The notes under the pieces: model-generated
Databases searched by the model: none
What the model was told of the DNA's origin: nothing
The model's input: only the letters and a program-made list of their open reading frames with translations
Source of the DNA: Chloroflexota bacterium
GTDB lineage: Bacteria > Chloroflexota > Anaerolineae > Anaerolineales > Anaerolineaceae
Assembly: GCA_021796375.1 (NCBI GenBank)
Contig: JAJYJF010000162.1
Location: 1-5,820 of the forward strand
DNA length: 5,820 nucleotides
Reading direction: 5' to 3'
Program-made: the position numbers and the translations under genes
Shown: in pieces, positions 1 through 5,820 of the stretch
Position numbering within the stretch: position 1 is the stretch's first letter
Layout: each line of letters begins with the position of its first letter

Positions 1-564
1 CTGGACGTGGTCCACGGCAGGCACGAGCCCCGGAATGTTCCCATCTATATCGGGGCTACCGGCGATCAGATGATGGAAATGGCGGGCGAAATCGCGGATG
101 GGGTGGTCCTGAACTACTGCGTCCCGCCCGAATATAACCTCAAAGCTCTCGAGCTCCTGGAGAAAGGCCTGAAAAAATCGGGACGGAAAATGGAAAACCT
201 GGACCGCCCTCAGCTGGTGATCTGCTCGGTCGATCCGGATCACGACAAAGCCATCGATACCACGCGGGAGCTGCTCACGCAGTACCTCGCCCAGCAGCCG
301 CATATCGCCAAAGCTTCCGGGGTATCGCAAGACGTGGTCGACCAGATTCAAAGCATCCTCGGCTGGCCGGCGACCTACGAGCAGATCCAGGCGGCGAAAC
401 ACCTCGTGCCGGAGGATCTCATCCTGCGCATCTCGGCCTCCGGAACGCCGGAGGAAGCCCGGGCAAAGGTCAAGGAGTACCGCAAGAACGGCTGCACCTG
501 CCCGATCCTGTACCCGGTCGGCGGTGACGTCCACCTTCTGATCGATACCTTTGCGCAGGCATGA
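1..564 (+). CDS. LLM-class flavin/F420-dependent oxidoreductase, C-terminal part (5' end outside window)
   Basis: The frame is open from base 1, so the visible 187 residues are the C-terminal part of a protein that in this family is usually about 320-350 residues. It belongs to the bacterial luciferase-like TIM-barrel oxidoreductases, which use FMN or F420 for hydride transfer. The recognisable block is [20 protein letters not shown] followed by DGVVLN (residues 13-38 of the visible part). It matches the family's 'P-I-Y-(V/L)-A-A-x-G-x-x-M-x-x-L-A-G-E-I-A-D-G' stretch, best known from methylene-tetrahydromethanopterin reductase-like members. The C-terminal [18 protein letters not shown] and the PILYPVGGD segment are also typical. 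The GTG at base 7 is an internal Val codon, not the start. The stop overlaps the next gene's ATG (ATGA), which points to one operon. The cofactor (F420 or FMN) and the substrate cannot be decided without the N-terminal half. Family call is firm; function within the family is unknown. Confidence 0.88.
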   Translation: MDVVHGRHEPRNVPIYIGATGDQMMEMAGEIADGVVLNYCVPPEYNLKALELLEKGLKKSGRKMENLDRPQLVICSVDPDHDKAIDTTRELLTQYLAQQPHIAKASGVSQDVVDQIQSILGWPATYEQIQAAKHLVPEDLILRISASGTPEEARAKVKEYRKNGCTCPILYPVGGDVHLLIDTFAQA

Positions 565-1040
565 AAGTCAAACAGCCAACCTCCAACCACTGCTTCGTCT
601 GCGGCCGCGCCAATCCGGTAGGACTGCACCTGGATTTCTACGAGACCGGGCCGGGGGAGCTGGTCAGCCGGGTTAATATCCCAGATCGATACCAGGGATA
701 TCCGGGCGTCGTGCACGGTGGGATCATCGCGGCGATCCTGGACGAGGTCACCGGGAGAGTGTTTATGCAGGGTGACTCGAACCGCTTCATGGTGACCGCG
801 AAGCTGGATCTGCGCTACCGCAAGCCGGTACCGGTGGGCCAGGACTTGATTGTCAAATCCCGGGCGATCCGCGATAATGGGAGGATCGCCCAGGCTGCGG
901 GAGAAATTCTAAACCTTGCGGGGGAGACTCTGGCGGAAGCGGAGGCATTTTACGTTCAACCGCCGCAAGGGATGATGCCGGTGGCATCGCCGGAGGAGTG
1001 GGGCTGGCAGGTTGTCCCCGACGAGGAAAAAGAATTATGA
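561..1040 (+). CDS. PaaI-type hotdog-fold thioesterase
   Basis: A complete 159-residue protein, close to the 140-170 usual for stand-alone hotdog thioesterases of the PaaI/4HBT superfamily, which hydrolyse acyl-CoA or aryl-CoA thioesters in the cytoplasm. The N-terminal segment [18 protein letters not shown] (residues 9-26) is a common PaaI-family opening with a CxxC pair (C11, C14). The active-site region is [14 protein letters not shown] (residues 50-63), with the HGG turn at 52-54 and the likely catalytic acid at D61 or E62. [15 protein letters not shown] further on is the usual central-strand motif. The start is fixed by the ATGA overlap with the upstream oxidoreductase; only a weak GCAGG lies before it. 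Its stop again overlaps the next gene's ATG. The acyl substrate is unknown. Context suggests a thioester in the same route as the molybdenum hydroxylase, but such proteins also serve as general CoA-recycling enzymes. Confidence 0.9.
   Translation: MKVKQPTSNHCFVCGRANPVGLHLDFYETGPGELVSRVNIPDRYQGYPGVVHGGIIAAILDEVTGRVFMQGDSNRFMVTAKLDLRYRKPVPVGQDLIVKSRAIRDNGRIAQAAGEILNLAGETLAEAEAFYVQPPQGMMPVASPEEWGWQVVPDEEKEL
1023..1027 (+). promoter_or_regulatory. Ribosome binding site setting the start of the FAD subunit
   Basis: GAGGA lies 9 bases before the ATG at 1037 and inside the end of the thioesterase gene. It supports that ATG over an in-frame GTG at 998, which would add 13 residues ([13 protein letters not shown]) unlike the family. 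The protein from 1037 begins [15 protein letters not shown], the normal start of a CoxM-type FAD subunit. Confidence 0.7.
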
Positions 1041-1792
1041 TCATCGAATACCATCGTCCGCAAACCCTTGAATCCGCGCTCCAGTTGTTGGGCAGGGATG
1101 AGCCTTTGACCCTGCCGATGGGCGGCGGTACGGTCCTGTCAAGACCGGGCCGGGAGCGGTATGCGGTTGTGGACCTGCAGGCACTGGGGCTGAACGAGAT
1201 CGTATCCGAAGGGAATCTCCTACGCATCGGCGCCCTGTCTGCCCTGCAGCAGCTTTTCGAATCGGATGCGTTGCAGCCCGCCCTGCGCGCTGCGGCTCAC
1301 CGCGAGACCAGTTTGAACCTGCGCCAGGTCTCCACGGTCGCCGGCACGCTGGTCGTGTCGGATGGGCGGTCGATTTTTGCTACCGCTCTGCTGGCGCTGG
1401 ATGCTCGCCTGATCTGGCAGCCGCAGGATCGGGAGATCGGCCTGGGTGAATATCTTCCGCTCCGGGAGAACTTCCGGGGCGGGAGGCTCATTTCGGAGGT
1501 GCGGGTGCCATCCAATCCGAGGATCGAGATCGAAACGGTTGCCCGCTCGCCCGAAGACCGGCCTATTGTCATCGTGGCGGCAGCCAAATGGCCGTCGGGC
1601 CGGACGCGGGTAGCGGTCGGCGGTTTTGGCGCTGCCCCGATGCTGGCAATGGACGGGACGGAACCGGCCGGCGCCGTGCAGGCAGTCCGCCAGGCGTTCA
1701 GTTCTTCATCAGACCAGTGGGCGACCGCTGAGTATCGCGTGGAGGCGGCGGGAATTTTAACCGGCCGTTGCTTAGAACAGGTAGGGGTCTAA
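1037..1792 (+). CDS. Molybdenum hydroxylase FAD-binding subunit (CoxM/XdhB/YgfM-like)
   Basis: A 251-residue flavoprotein subunit that would take electrons from the [2Fe-2S] clusters of the next gene's product and pass them to an acceptor such as NAD+, a quinone or ferredoxin. The opening EYHRPQTLESALQLL is the family's usual start. Two FAD loops are recognisable but diverged. MGGGTVL (residues 28-34) stands where AGGTDL is usual, and TVAGTLV (100-106) where TIGGNIA is usual. It is followed by ATALLALDARL, the counterpart of 'PALLALDA'. The C-terminal CO dehydrogenase flavoprotein domain is short and ends with AEYRVEAAGILTGRCL, matching the family's 'eYRr.la.vL..ral'. At 251 residues it is shorter than CoxM-type subunits (about 285-300) and close to E. 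coli YgfM (about 260, from memory). There is no cysteine-rich insertion of the kind that holds a [4Fe-4S] cluster in 4-hydroxybenzoyl-CoA reductase. It overlaps both neighbours, so it should be made in step with the catalytic subunit. Confidence 0.92.
   Translation: MIIEYHRPQTLESALQLLGRDEPLTLPMGGGTVLSRPGRERYAVVDLQALGLNEIVSEGNLLRIGALSALQQLFESDALQPALRAAAHRETSLNLRQVSTVAGTLVVSDGRSIFATALLALDARLIWQPQDREIGLGEYLPLRENFRGGRLISEVRVPSNPRIEIETVARSPEDRPIVIVAAAKWPSGRTRVAVGGFGAAPMLAMDGTEPAGAVQAVRQAFSSSSDQWATAEYRVEAAGILTGRCLEQVGV
1779..1787 (+). promoter_or_regulatory. Ribosome binding region for the catalytic subunit
   Basis: AGGTAGGGG lies just before the ATG at 1792 and contains two purine-rich blocks: AGG, 10 bases before the start, and GGGG, 4 bases before it. 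It supports the start at 1792 (MRVTLQINGK, a normal ferredoxin-domain opening) over an in-frame upstream start at 1768, which would add eight residues lying inside the FAD subunit gene. The stop and start share a base (TAATG). Confidence 0.55.
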
Positions 1793-4700
1793 TGAGGGTA
1801 ACCCTTCAAATTAATGGAAAGTCCAACGAGTGGGAAATTGCTCCAGGAGACAGGCTGCTGGACGCGCTTCGCGCCCATGGAGTTTTTGGGGTCAAGGATG
1901 GCGGCTGCCGGGAAGGTGAGTGCGGCGCTTGCGCGGTCCTGCTGGATGGGCGGCCGGCGAACTCCTGCAGCATGCTGGCCGCGCAGGCCGAAGGGCACAG
2001 CATCCAGACGATCGAGGCGGTCGGCGAGCATCCCGAACAGGGCTGGAAAAAAACCGCGGGGCTGGATGTAATTCAGCAAGCTTTCGTCGAAACGGGCGCG
2101 ATCCAGTGCGGGTACTGCACGCCAGCCCAGGTTCTAGCCGCAAAGAGCCTGCTGGCAAAGAACGCCAGCCCGAGCGAAGCCGAGGTCCGCGAAGCGCTCT
2201 CGGGGGTTCTCTGCCGCTGCACGGGGTATCTCAAGCCGGTCCAGGCCGTGCTGCGGGCGGCGGCTACGCTGCGTGGGGAAGCCGTGCCCTCCATCAGCGG
2301 CGCGATTCCAGCCCCCCCCGAGCTCTTCGGCGGCGGGCCGGTTGAACCCAGTGAAGATGAGATCGGCTCCGCTGATCTGGCAAATACCGGCGTGGGCGTC
2401 CTTCCGAGGGTAGTTGTTTCTCCGAAAACTCAGAACTTCCAGACCGTCGGGCGGGCAGAGGTCAAGGTCGATGCGGTCAAGCTCGTGCAGGGGAAACCTG
2501 CCTTCACGGCGGATATCGAGAAACGCGGGATGCTGGTTGCCAGAGTGCTGCACAGCCCGGTGGCGCACGCGCGCATCAAGCGGATCGACGCCGCCAAAGC
2601 CAGGGAGCTCCCTGGCGTGGCGGCCGTCCTCACCTGGCAGGATCTCCCCAGGGTGGTTTACTCGACGGCGGGCCAGTCCGATCCCACCCCCGGACCCCTG
2701 GATATGTTCTCCCTCGACAACAAGGTGCGCTTCGTCGGCGACCGGGTCGCGTTTGTCGCCGCTGAAACGGAAGAAATTGCCGATCAGGCACTCCGGTTAA
2801 TTGAAGTCGAGTACGAGGAGCTGCCAGCGGTCCTGGATCCGGCGGACGCGATGAAACCCGGCGAGGTGATCCTCCACGATGAGCCGGAATATGTTAATTT
2901 TGGCGAATCAGACCCCCAGAAGAACCTGGCGGCGCAAATCCGGATTGACATCGGCAGCGTGGAGAAAGGCTTCCAGGAAGCCGACAAAATCTACGAGGCG
3001 GAATACGAGGTTCCCAAGGTCCAGCAGGCGCACATCGAACCGCATGTCGTGGTGACCTACTGGGACGAAGACGACCGGCTGGTGATCCGGACCAGCACGC
3101 AGGTACCCTTCCACGTCCGCCGGCTGATGGCGCCGGTGCTGAAGCTACCGATCAAGCGCATCCGCGTGATCAAACCGCGGATCGGCGGTGGTTTTGGCGG
3201 GAAGCAAGAGGTCTTAATCGAAGACGTGGCCGCCCACTTAACCATCGCCACGGGCCGTCCGGTGCTCTACGAGTACACGCGGGAAGAGGAGTTCACTGCC
3301 TCCCGCTCCAGGCACCCGATGCGGGTGCGGATGAAAACTGGCGTGAAGCTGGATGGGACAATCACCGCCAACGAAATGCATGCCCTGGTTGACACCGGAG
3401 CTTACGGATGCCATGGGCTTACGGTTACCGGAAATACCGGTCACAAAGCCATGGCACTGTACGTCGGCGACGGCCCGTACCGGCAGGCCCCGAATATCCG
3501 ATTTTACGCGGATATCGTATACACCAACCATCCTCCAGCCGGGGCGTTCCGGGGTTACGGCGCGCCGCAGGGTTTCTGGCCTCTCGAGCGCCACATGGAG
3601 AAAATCGCCCGCGATCTGGGCCTCGATTCGATCGATTTCCGGCTGAAAAACGCTCTCCGCGCCGGGGAGCTGCATCCGTTCAGCACTGCCTGGTCGGAAG
3701 GCCGCGAGCCCAGCCCGGAGATCCTGCACACCGTCGGCCTGGAAGACTGCGTCCGGCAGGGAAAAGCCGCAGCCGGCTGGGACCAGAAGTACCGCAACCC
3801 GGCCTGGCATGAAGTCCCGGGCAAGCCGCACCTGCGGAAAGGGATCGGCATGGCGCTGGCGATGCACGGGACGGCGATCCCATACCTGGATATGGGCAGC
3901 GCCAGCATCAAAATGAACGAAGACGGCTCGTTCAACCTGCTCGTCGGAGCGACCGATCTCGGAACCGGATCAGATACCGTCCTGGCTCAGATGGCCTCCG
4001 AGGTGCTGGGTGTGCCGGTTGAAGACATCGTCGTGTACTCCTCGGACACGGATTTCACCCCATTCGATAAAGGCGCCTACGCCTCCAGCACAACCTACAT
4101 CTCCGGTACCGCCGTGGTCCAGGCGGCGCAGAAGGTGGCCGATAGGCTGAGGGTGCGGGCGGCAGGCATGCTGACCGCCCGAGGGGGGGCGCCGGTCGCG
4201 CCCGAACAGATCCGGCTGGCCGGCCGCCAGGCAGCCGCACCGGATGGGCGCAACGTCACAATCGCCGAGATCGGCCGCGAGACGCTTCACTATTCCAACC
4301 AGGAACAGATCATGGGGGTCGCCTCGTACGTCTCGCCGTCCTCGCCGCCGCCCTTCGGCGCCCAGTTCGCTGAGGTGACCGTGGATATCCAGACCGGCCA
4401 GGTCAAAGTCGACCAGCTGGTGATGGCGGTAGATTCGGGGGTGATCGTTAACCCGGTCACCGCCTCCGGCCAGATTGAGGGCGGGATGACCCAGGCGCTG
4501 GGGTACGCGGTCTCTGAGGAAATGGTTTACGACGAGCGCGGTCAGGTGCGCGAGAAAAACCTGGTCGATTATCATATCTTCCGCGCCAACGAGATGCCGG
4601 CCTTGCAGACGCTGTTCATCGAGACGTACGAACCCTCTCACCCCTTCGGGGTGAAAGCCGTGGCCGAGATCCCGATGGATGGGGTTGCTCCTGCGGTCGG

Positions 4701-4809
4701 AAATGCCATCCTGGATGCATGCGGCGCCAGCGTGGATGCCAACCCGGTCACGCCGGAGCGCATCTGGCGCGCGCTTCGCTCCCAGGAAGCGCCTGGATCG
4801 AACGGATAA
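1792..4809 (+). CDS. Fused [2Fe-2S]/molybdopterin catalytic subunit of a xanthine dehydrogenase-family hydroxylase (XdhD-like)
   Basis: A 1005-residue protein expected to hydroxylate a heterocycle, aldehyde or similar substrate with water at a molybdopterin centre, passing electrons through two [2Fe-2S] clusters to the FAD subunit. Residues 1-80 form the plant-type ferredoxin domain with C39, C44, C47 and C59. Residues 85-160 form the second cluster domain with C106, C109, C141 and C143 (CGYC, CRCTGY). A linker spans about 162-218. The aldehyde oxidase a/b hammerhead domain follows (about 219-340), then the molybdopterin-binding region to the end. Key Mo-domain motifs are GGGFGGKQE (465-473), AFRGYGAPQ (585-593), LGTGSDTVLAQ, DKGAYASS and PFGVKAVAEIP (951-961). 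E959 is the expected catalytic glutamate. There is no signal peptide, so it is probably cytoplasmic. Fe-S fused to Mo with FAD separate, together with DKGAYASS, TREEEF and PFGxK, resembles E. coli XdhD (about 956 residues, from memory). Gln472 replaces the Glu of true xanthine dehydrogenases. Family is certain; substrate is unknown. Confidence 0.95.
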   Translation: MRVTLQINGKSNEWEIAPGDRLLDALRAHGVFGVKDGGCREGECGACAVLLDGRPANSCSMLAAQAEGHSIQTIEAVGEHPEQGWKKTAGLDVIQQAFVETGAIQCGYCTPAQVLAAKSLLAKNASPSEAEVREALSGVLCRCTGYLKPVQAVLRAAATLRGEAVPSISGAIPAPPELFGGGPVEPSEDEIGSADLANTGVGVLPRVVVSPKTQNFQTVGRAEVKVDAVKLVQGKPAFTADIEKRGMLVARVLHSPVAHARIKRIDAAKARELPGVAAVLTWQDLPRVVYSTAGQSDPTPGPLDMFSLDNKVRFVGDRVAFVAAETEEIADQALRLIEVEYEELPAVLDPADAMKPGEVILHDEPEYVNFGESDPQKNLAAQIRIDIGSVEKGFQEADKIYEAEYEVPKVQQAHIEPHVVVTYWDEDDRLVIRTSTQVPFHVRRLMAPVLKLPIKRIRVIKPRIGGGFGGKQEVLIEDVAAHLTIATGRPVLYEYTREEEFTASRSRHPMRVRMKTGVKLDGTITANEMHALVDTGAYGCHGLTVTGNTGHKAMALYVGDGPYRQAPNIRFYADIVYTNHPPAGAFRGYGAPQGFWPLERHMEKIARDLGLDSIDFRLKNALRAGELHPFSTAWSEGREPSPEILHTVGLEDCVRQGKAAAGWDQKYRNPAWHEVPGKPHLRKGIGMALAMHGTAIPYLDMGSASIKMNEDGSFNLLVGATDLGTGSDTVLAQMASEVLGVPVEDIVVYSSDTDFTPFDKGAYASSTTYISGTAVVQAAQKVADRLRVRAAGMLTARGGAPVAPEQIRLAGRQAAAPDGRNVTIAEIGRETLHYSNQEQIMGVASYVSPSSPPPFGAQFAEVTVDIQTGQVKVDQLVMAVDSGVIVNPVTASGQIEGGMTQALGYAVSEEMVYDERGQVREKNLVDYHIFRANEMPALQTLFIETYEPSHPFGVKAVAEIPMDGVAPAVGNAILDACGASVDANPVTPERIWRALRSQEAPGSNG
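2312..2319 (+). repeat. Run of eight C within the interdomain linker of the catalytic subunit
   Basis: The tract encodes the Ala-Pro-Pro of IPAPPE in the linker between the Fe-S domains and the molybdenum domains. The frame is intact across it. It is the longest single-base run I noticed; shorter ones are seven A at 2047-2053 and seven G at 4183-4189, both in the same gene. Confidence 0.8.
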
Positions 4810-4849
4810 CCGGATCAGAGCAATCAAGGAAGCTCACTACCGAGGGTAT
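4810..4849 (+). other. 40-base gap between the hydroxylase gene and the pyrophosphatase gene
   Basis: This is the only non-coding gap in the window. I see no inverted repeat with a T-run that would terminate transcription and no convincing -35/-10 pair. GAGGG at 4842-4846 lies only 3 bases before the ATG at 4850. AAGGA at 4826-4830 is 19 bases away. Neither is an ideal ribosome binding site. Read-through from the operon is therefore possible. Confidence 0.5.
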
Positions 4850-5820
4850 ATGGACGCCGTTCAGGGCAGAAATCCGATCTACGTGATCGGCCATGTAAAT
4901 CCGGATACCGATTCGATCGCGGCCGCCATGGGATACGCCTGGCTGCTGCACGAGCGGGATGGATTGAACACCGTGGCCGCCAGGGCAGGCGCGATCAACC
5001 CGCAGACCGCCTGGGTCTTAAAATACCTGGGAATGGAAAGCCCGCTGCTCCTGACCGATGCCTCGGCGCGCTTCGAATCTGTCGCTCGCAGGCTGGATAC
5101 CTCCACCCCCAACGCGCCCCTCCAGGAAGCCTGGTCGATTGCTGCCCGGACGGGAGGGGTGGCGCCTTTGTTGAACGAGGACGGCTCCCCTTACGGCCTG
5201 CTGAATGGGAAAAGCCTGTTCGAATTTCTAACCCACCTGATCGGACCCCGCCCGCGGCAGAAGACGCTCTCCGTGGGCGAAATCATGGAGCTGCCCTGCC
5301 AGCAGGCGGCTGACACGCGGGTCCCATCCTTTCTGGCCACGAACCGGATTCGCGACTCGCTCAACCGCATCCTGCGCGAAGAACGGGACGAATTCTGGGT
5401 TCTGGACGACCAGGGCCGCTATGTGGGGATCTGCCGGCAGCGAGACGTGCTCAACCCGCCCCGCCTGCAGGTCATCCTCGTCGACCACAACGAGGCGCAC
5501 CAGGCGCTGGGCTCACTGGATGAAGCCGACCTGCTCGAAATCCTGGATCACCACCGCCTCGGGAACCCATCCACCCATATCCCGATCAAATTTACCGTCG
5601 ACGTGGTTGGCAGCACGAGCACGCTGGTCTCAGAGAGCACGGAAGAGGCCGGGCTGAGCGCCCCGCCCCCGCTGGCCGGGATGATGCTGGCCGGCCTGCT
5701 CTCCGACACGCTGATCCTTTCCTCCCCGACCACCACCGATCGGGATCGGGCCGCGGCCGAAAGGCTTGCCCGCTGGGCGTTCGTGACCGGCGCGAAGCTG
5801 AAAAATGAAACCATCCGGAC
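4850..5820 (+). CDS. ppaC: Manganese-dependent (family II) inorganic pyrophosphatase with CBS-domain insert, 3' end outside window
   Basis: The frame runs open to the right edge, giving 323 residues of a cytoplasmic enzyme that splits pyrophosphate to phosphate. The metal-binding DHH motifs are all present: GHVNPDTDS (H15, D19, D21), VDHNE (D212), LDHHR (H234, H235) and LLSDTLILSSPTTT (D286). Their spacing fits the classical enzyme (H9, D13, D15, D75, H97, H98, D149 in B. subtilis): 22 residues from the DHN Asp to the first DHH His and 52 more to the last Asp. About 130 residues are added between the first and second motifs. This region reads as two CBS domains, about 72-130 (ending NEDGSPYGLLNGKSLFEFL) and 140-203 (SVGEIM start, FWVLDDQGRYVGICRQRDV end). 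No DRTG domain lies between them. CBS-type family members are regulated by adenine nucleotides. The DHHA2 domain lies beyond the window. ATG 4850 is chosen because the conserved region begins nine codons later; the frame is also open further upstream, with no ATG, GTG or TTG in the 40-base gap. Confidence 0.93.
   Translation, partial: MDAVQGRNPIYVIGHVNPDTDSIAAAMGYAWLLHERDGLNTVAARAGAINPQTAWVLKYLGMESPLLLTDASARFESVARRLDTSTPNAPLQEAWSIAARTGGVAPLLNEDGSPYGLLNGKSLFEFLTHLIGPRPRQKTLSVGEIMELPCQQAADTRVPSFLATNRIRDSLNRILREERDEFWVLDDQGRYVGICRQRDVLNPPRLQVILVDHNEAHQALGSLDEADLLEILDHHRLGNPSTHIPIKFTVDVVGSTSTLVSESTEEAGLSAPPPLAGMMLAGLLSDTLILSSPTTTDRDRAAAERLARWAFVTGAKLKNETIR

Noticed and set aside
375..716. A minus-strand open frame across the junction of the first two genes
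   Set aside because: It is antisense to two clear genes (LLM oxidoreductase and thioesterase) and has no supporting motif or ribosome binding site.
998..1036. An upstream GTG start for the FAD subunit
   Set aside because: The added 13 residues do not fit the family, and a good GAGGA site sits before the ATG at 1037.
3238..3867. A 209-codon open frame on the minus strand
   Set aside because: It is a shadow of the Mo domain, with no recognisable domain.
1037..4809. Assignment as aerobic CO dehydrogenase (CoxMSL)
   Set aside because: The catalytic subunit lacks the CoxL active-site loop with Cys (AYRCSFR type); it has AFRGYGAPQ. The Fe-S domain is fused, not separate.
1037..4809. Assignment as 4-hydroxybenzoyl-CoA reductase, suggested by the adjacent thioesterase
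   Set aside because: The FAD subunit has no cysteine-rich insertion for the extra [4Fe-4S] cluster, and Fe-S and Mo parts are fused in one protein.
3970..4827. A 285-codon open frame on the minus strand opposite the 3' end of the hydroxylase gene
   Set aside because: Its translation shows no family motif, and it lies fully antisense to the conserved Mo-binding region. Long antisense frames are expected in GC-rich genes.
4810..4849. A terminator between the hydroxylase and pyrophosphatase genes
   Set aside because: No stable stem-loop or T-run can be seen in the 40 bases.
5421..5657. A 78-codon plus-strand frame inside the pyrophosphatase
   Set aside because: It is out of frame with the DHN and DHH motifs, and its translation is a low-complexity Arg/Ser/Thr-rich shadow.

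Overview
The window is a GC-rich stretch (about 60% G+C by eye) coding almost entirely on the + strand. It holds five genes: one cut at the left edge, three complete, and one cut at the right edge. The genes are typical of an environmental bacterium, perhaps an uncultured Chloroflexota (Anaerolineae-like) or related anaerobe. That guess rests on the mix of a probable F420-type LLM oxidoreductase, a two-gene molybdenum hydroxylase and a CBS-domain family II pyrophosphatase. No ribosomal or other marker gene is present, so the taxonomic call is weak.

Layout: (1) 1-564, C-terminal part of a luciferase-like (LLM class) flavin/F420 oxidoreductase. (2) 561-1040, a PaaI-type hotdog thioesterase. (3) 1037-1792, a short FAD-binding subunit of a molybdenum hydroxylase. 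(4) 1792-4809, a 1005-residue fused [2Fe-2S]/molybdopterin catalytic subunit. (5) 4850 to the right edge, a manganese-dependent (family II) inorganic pyrophosphatase with a CBS-domain pair inserted in its DHH domain.

The first four genes overlap by 4, 4 and 1 bases (ATGA, ATGA, TAATG) and are almost certainly one translationally coupled operon that begins left of the window. Genes 3 and 4 together supply the full electron chain of a xanthine dehydrogenase-family hydroxylase: Mo-cofactor, two [2Fe-2S] clusters, FAD. Their split (FAD alone, Fe-S fused to Mo) and several motifs resemble E. coli YgfM/XdhD, a lineage associated with selenium-dependent molybdenum hydroxylases. The substrate is not evident. 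The residue equivalent to xanthine-binding Glu802 of bovine XDH is Gln, so plain xanthine oxidation should not be assumed. The LLM oxidoreductase and the thioesterase may act in the same catabolic route. The pyrophosphatase follows after 40 bases and is probably a functionally separate housekeeping gene.

No RNA gene, CRISPR array, mobile element, clear terminator or promoter was seen. The most interesting point is the operon itself: an orphan-substrate XdhD-like hydroxylase tightly coupled to an LLM oxidoreductase and a thioesterase. I see no evidence of a wholly new type of system.
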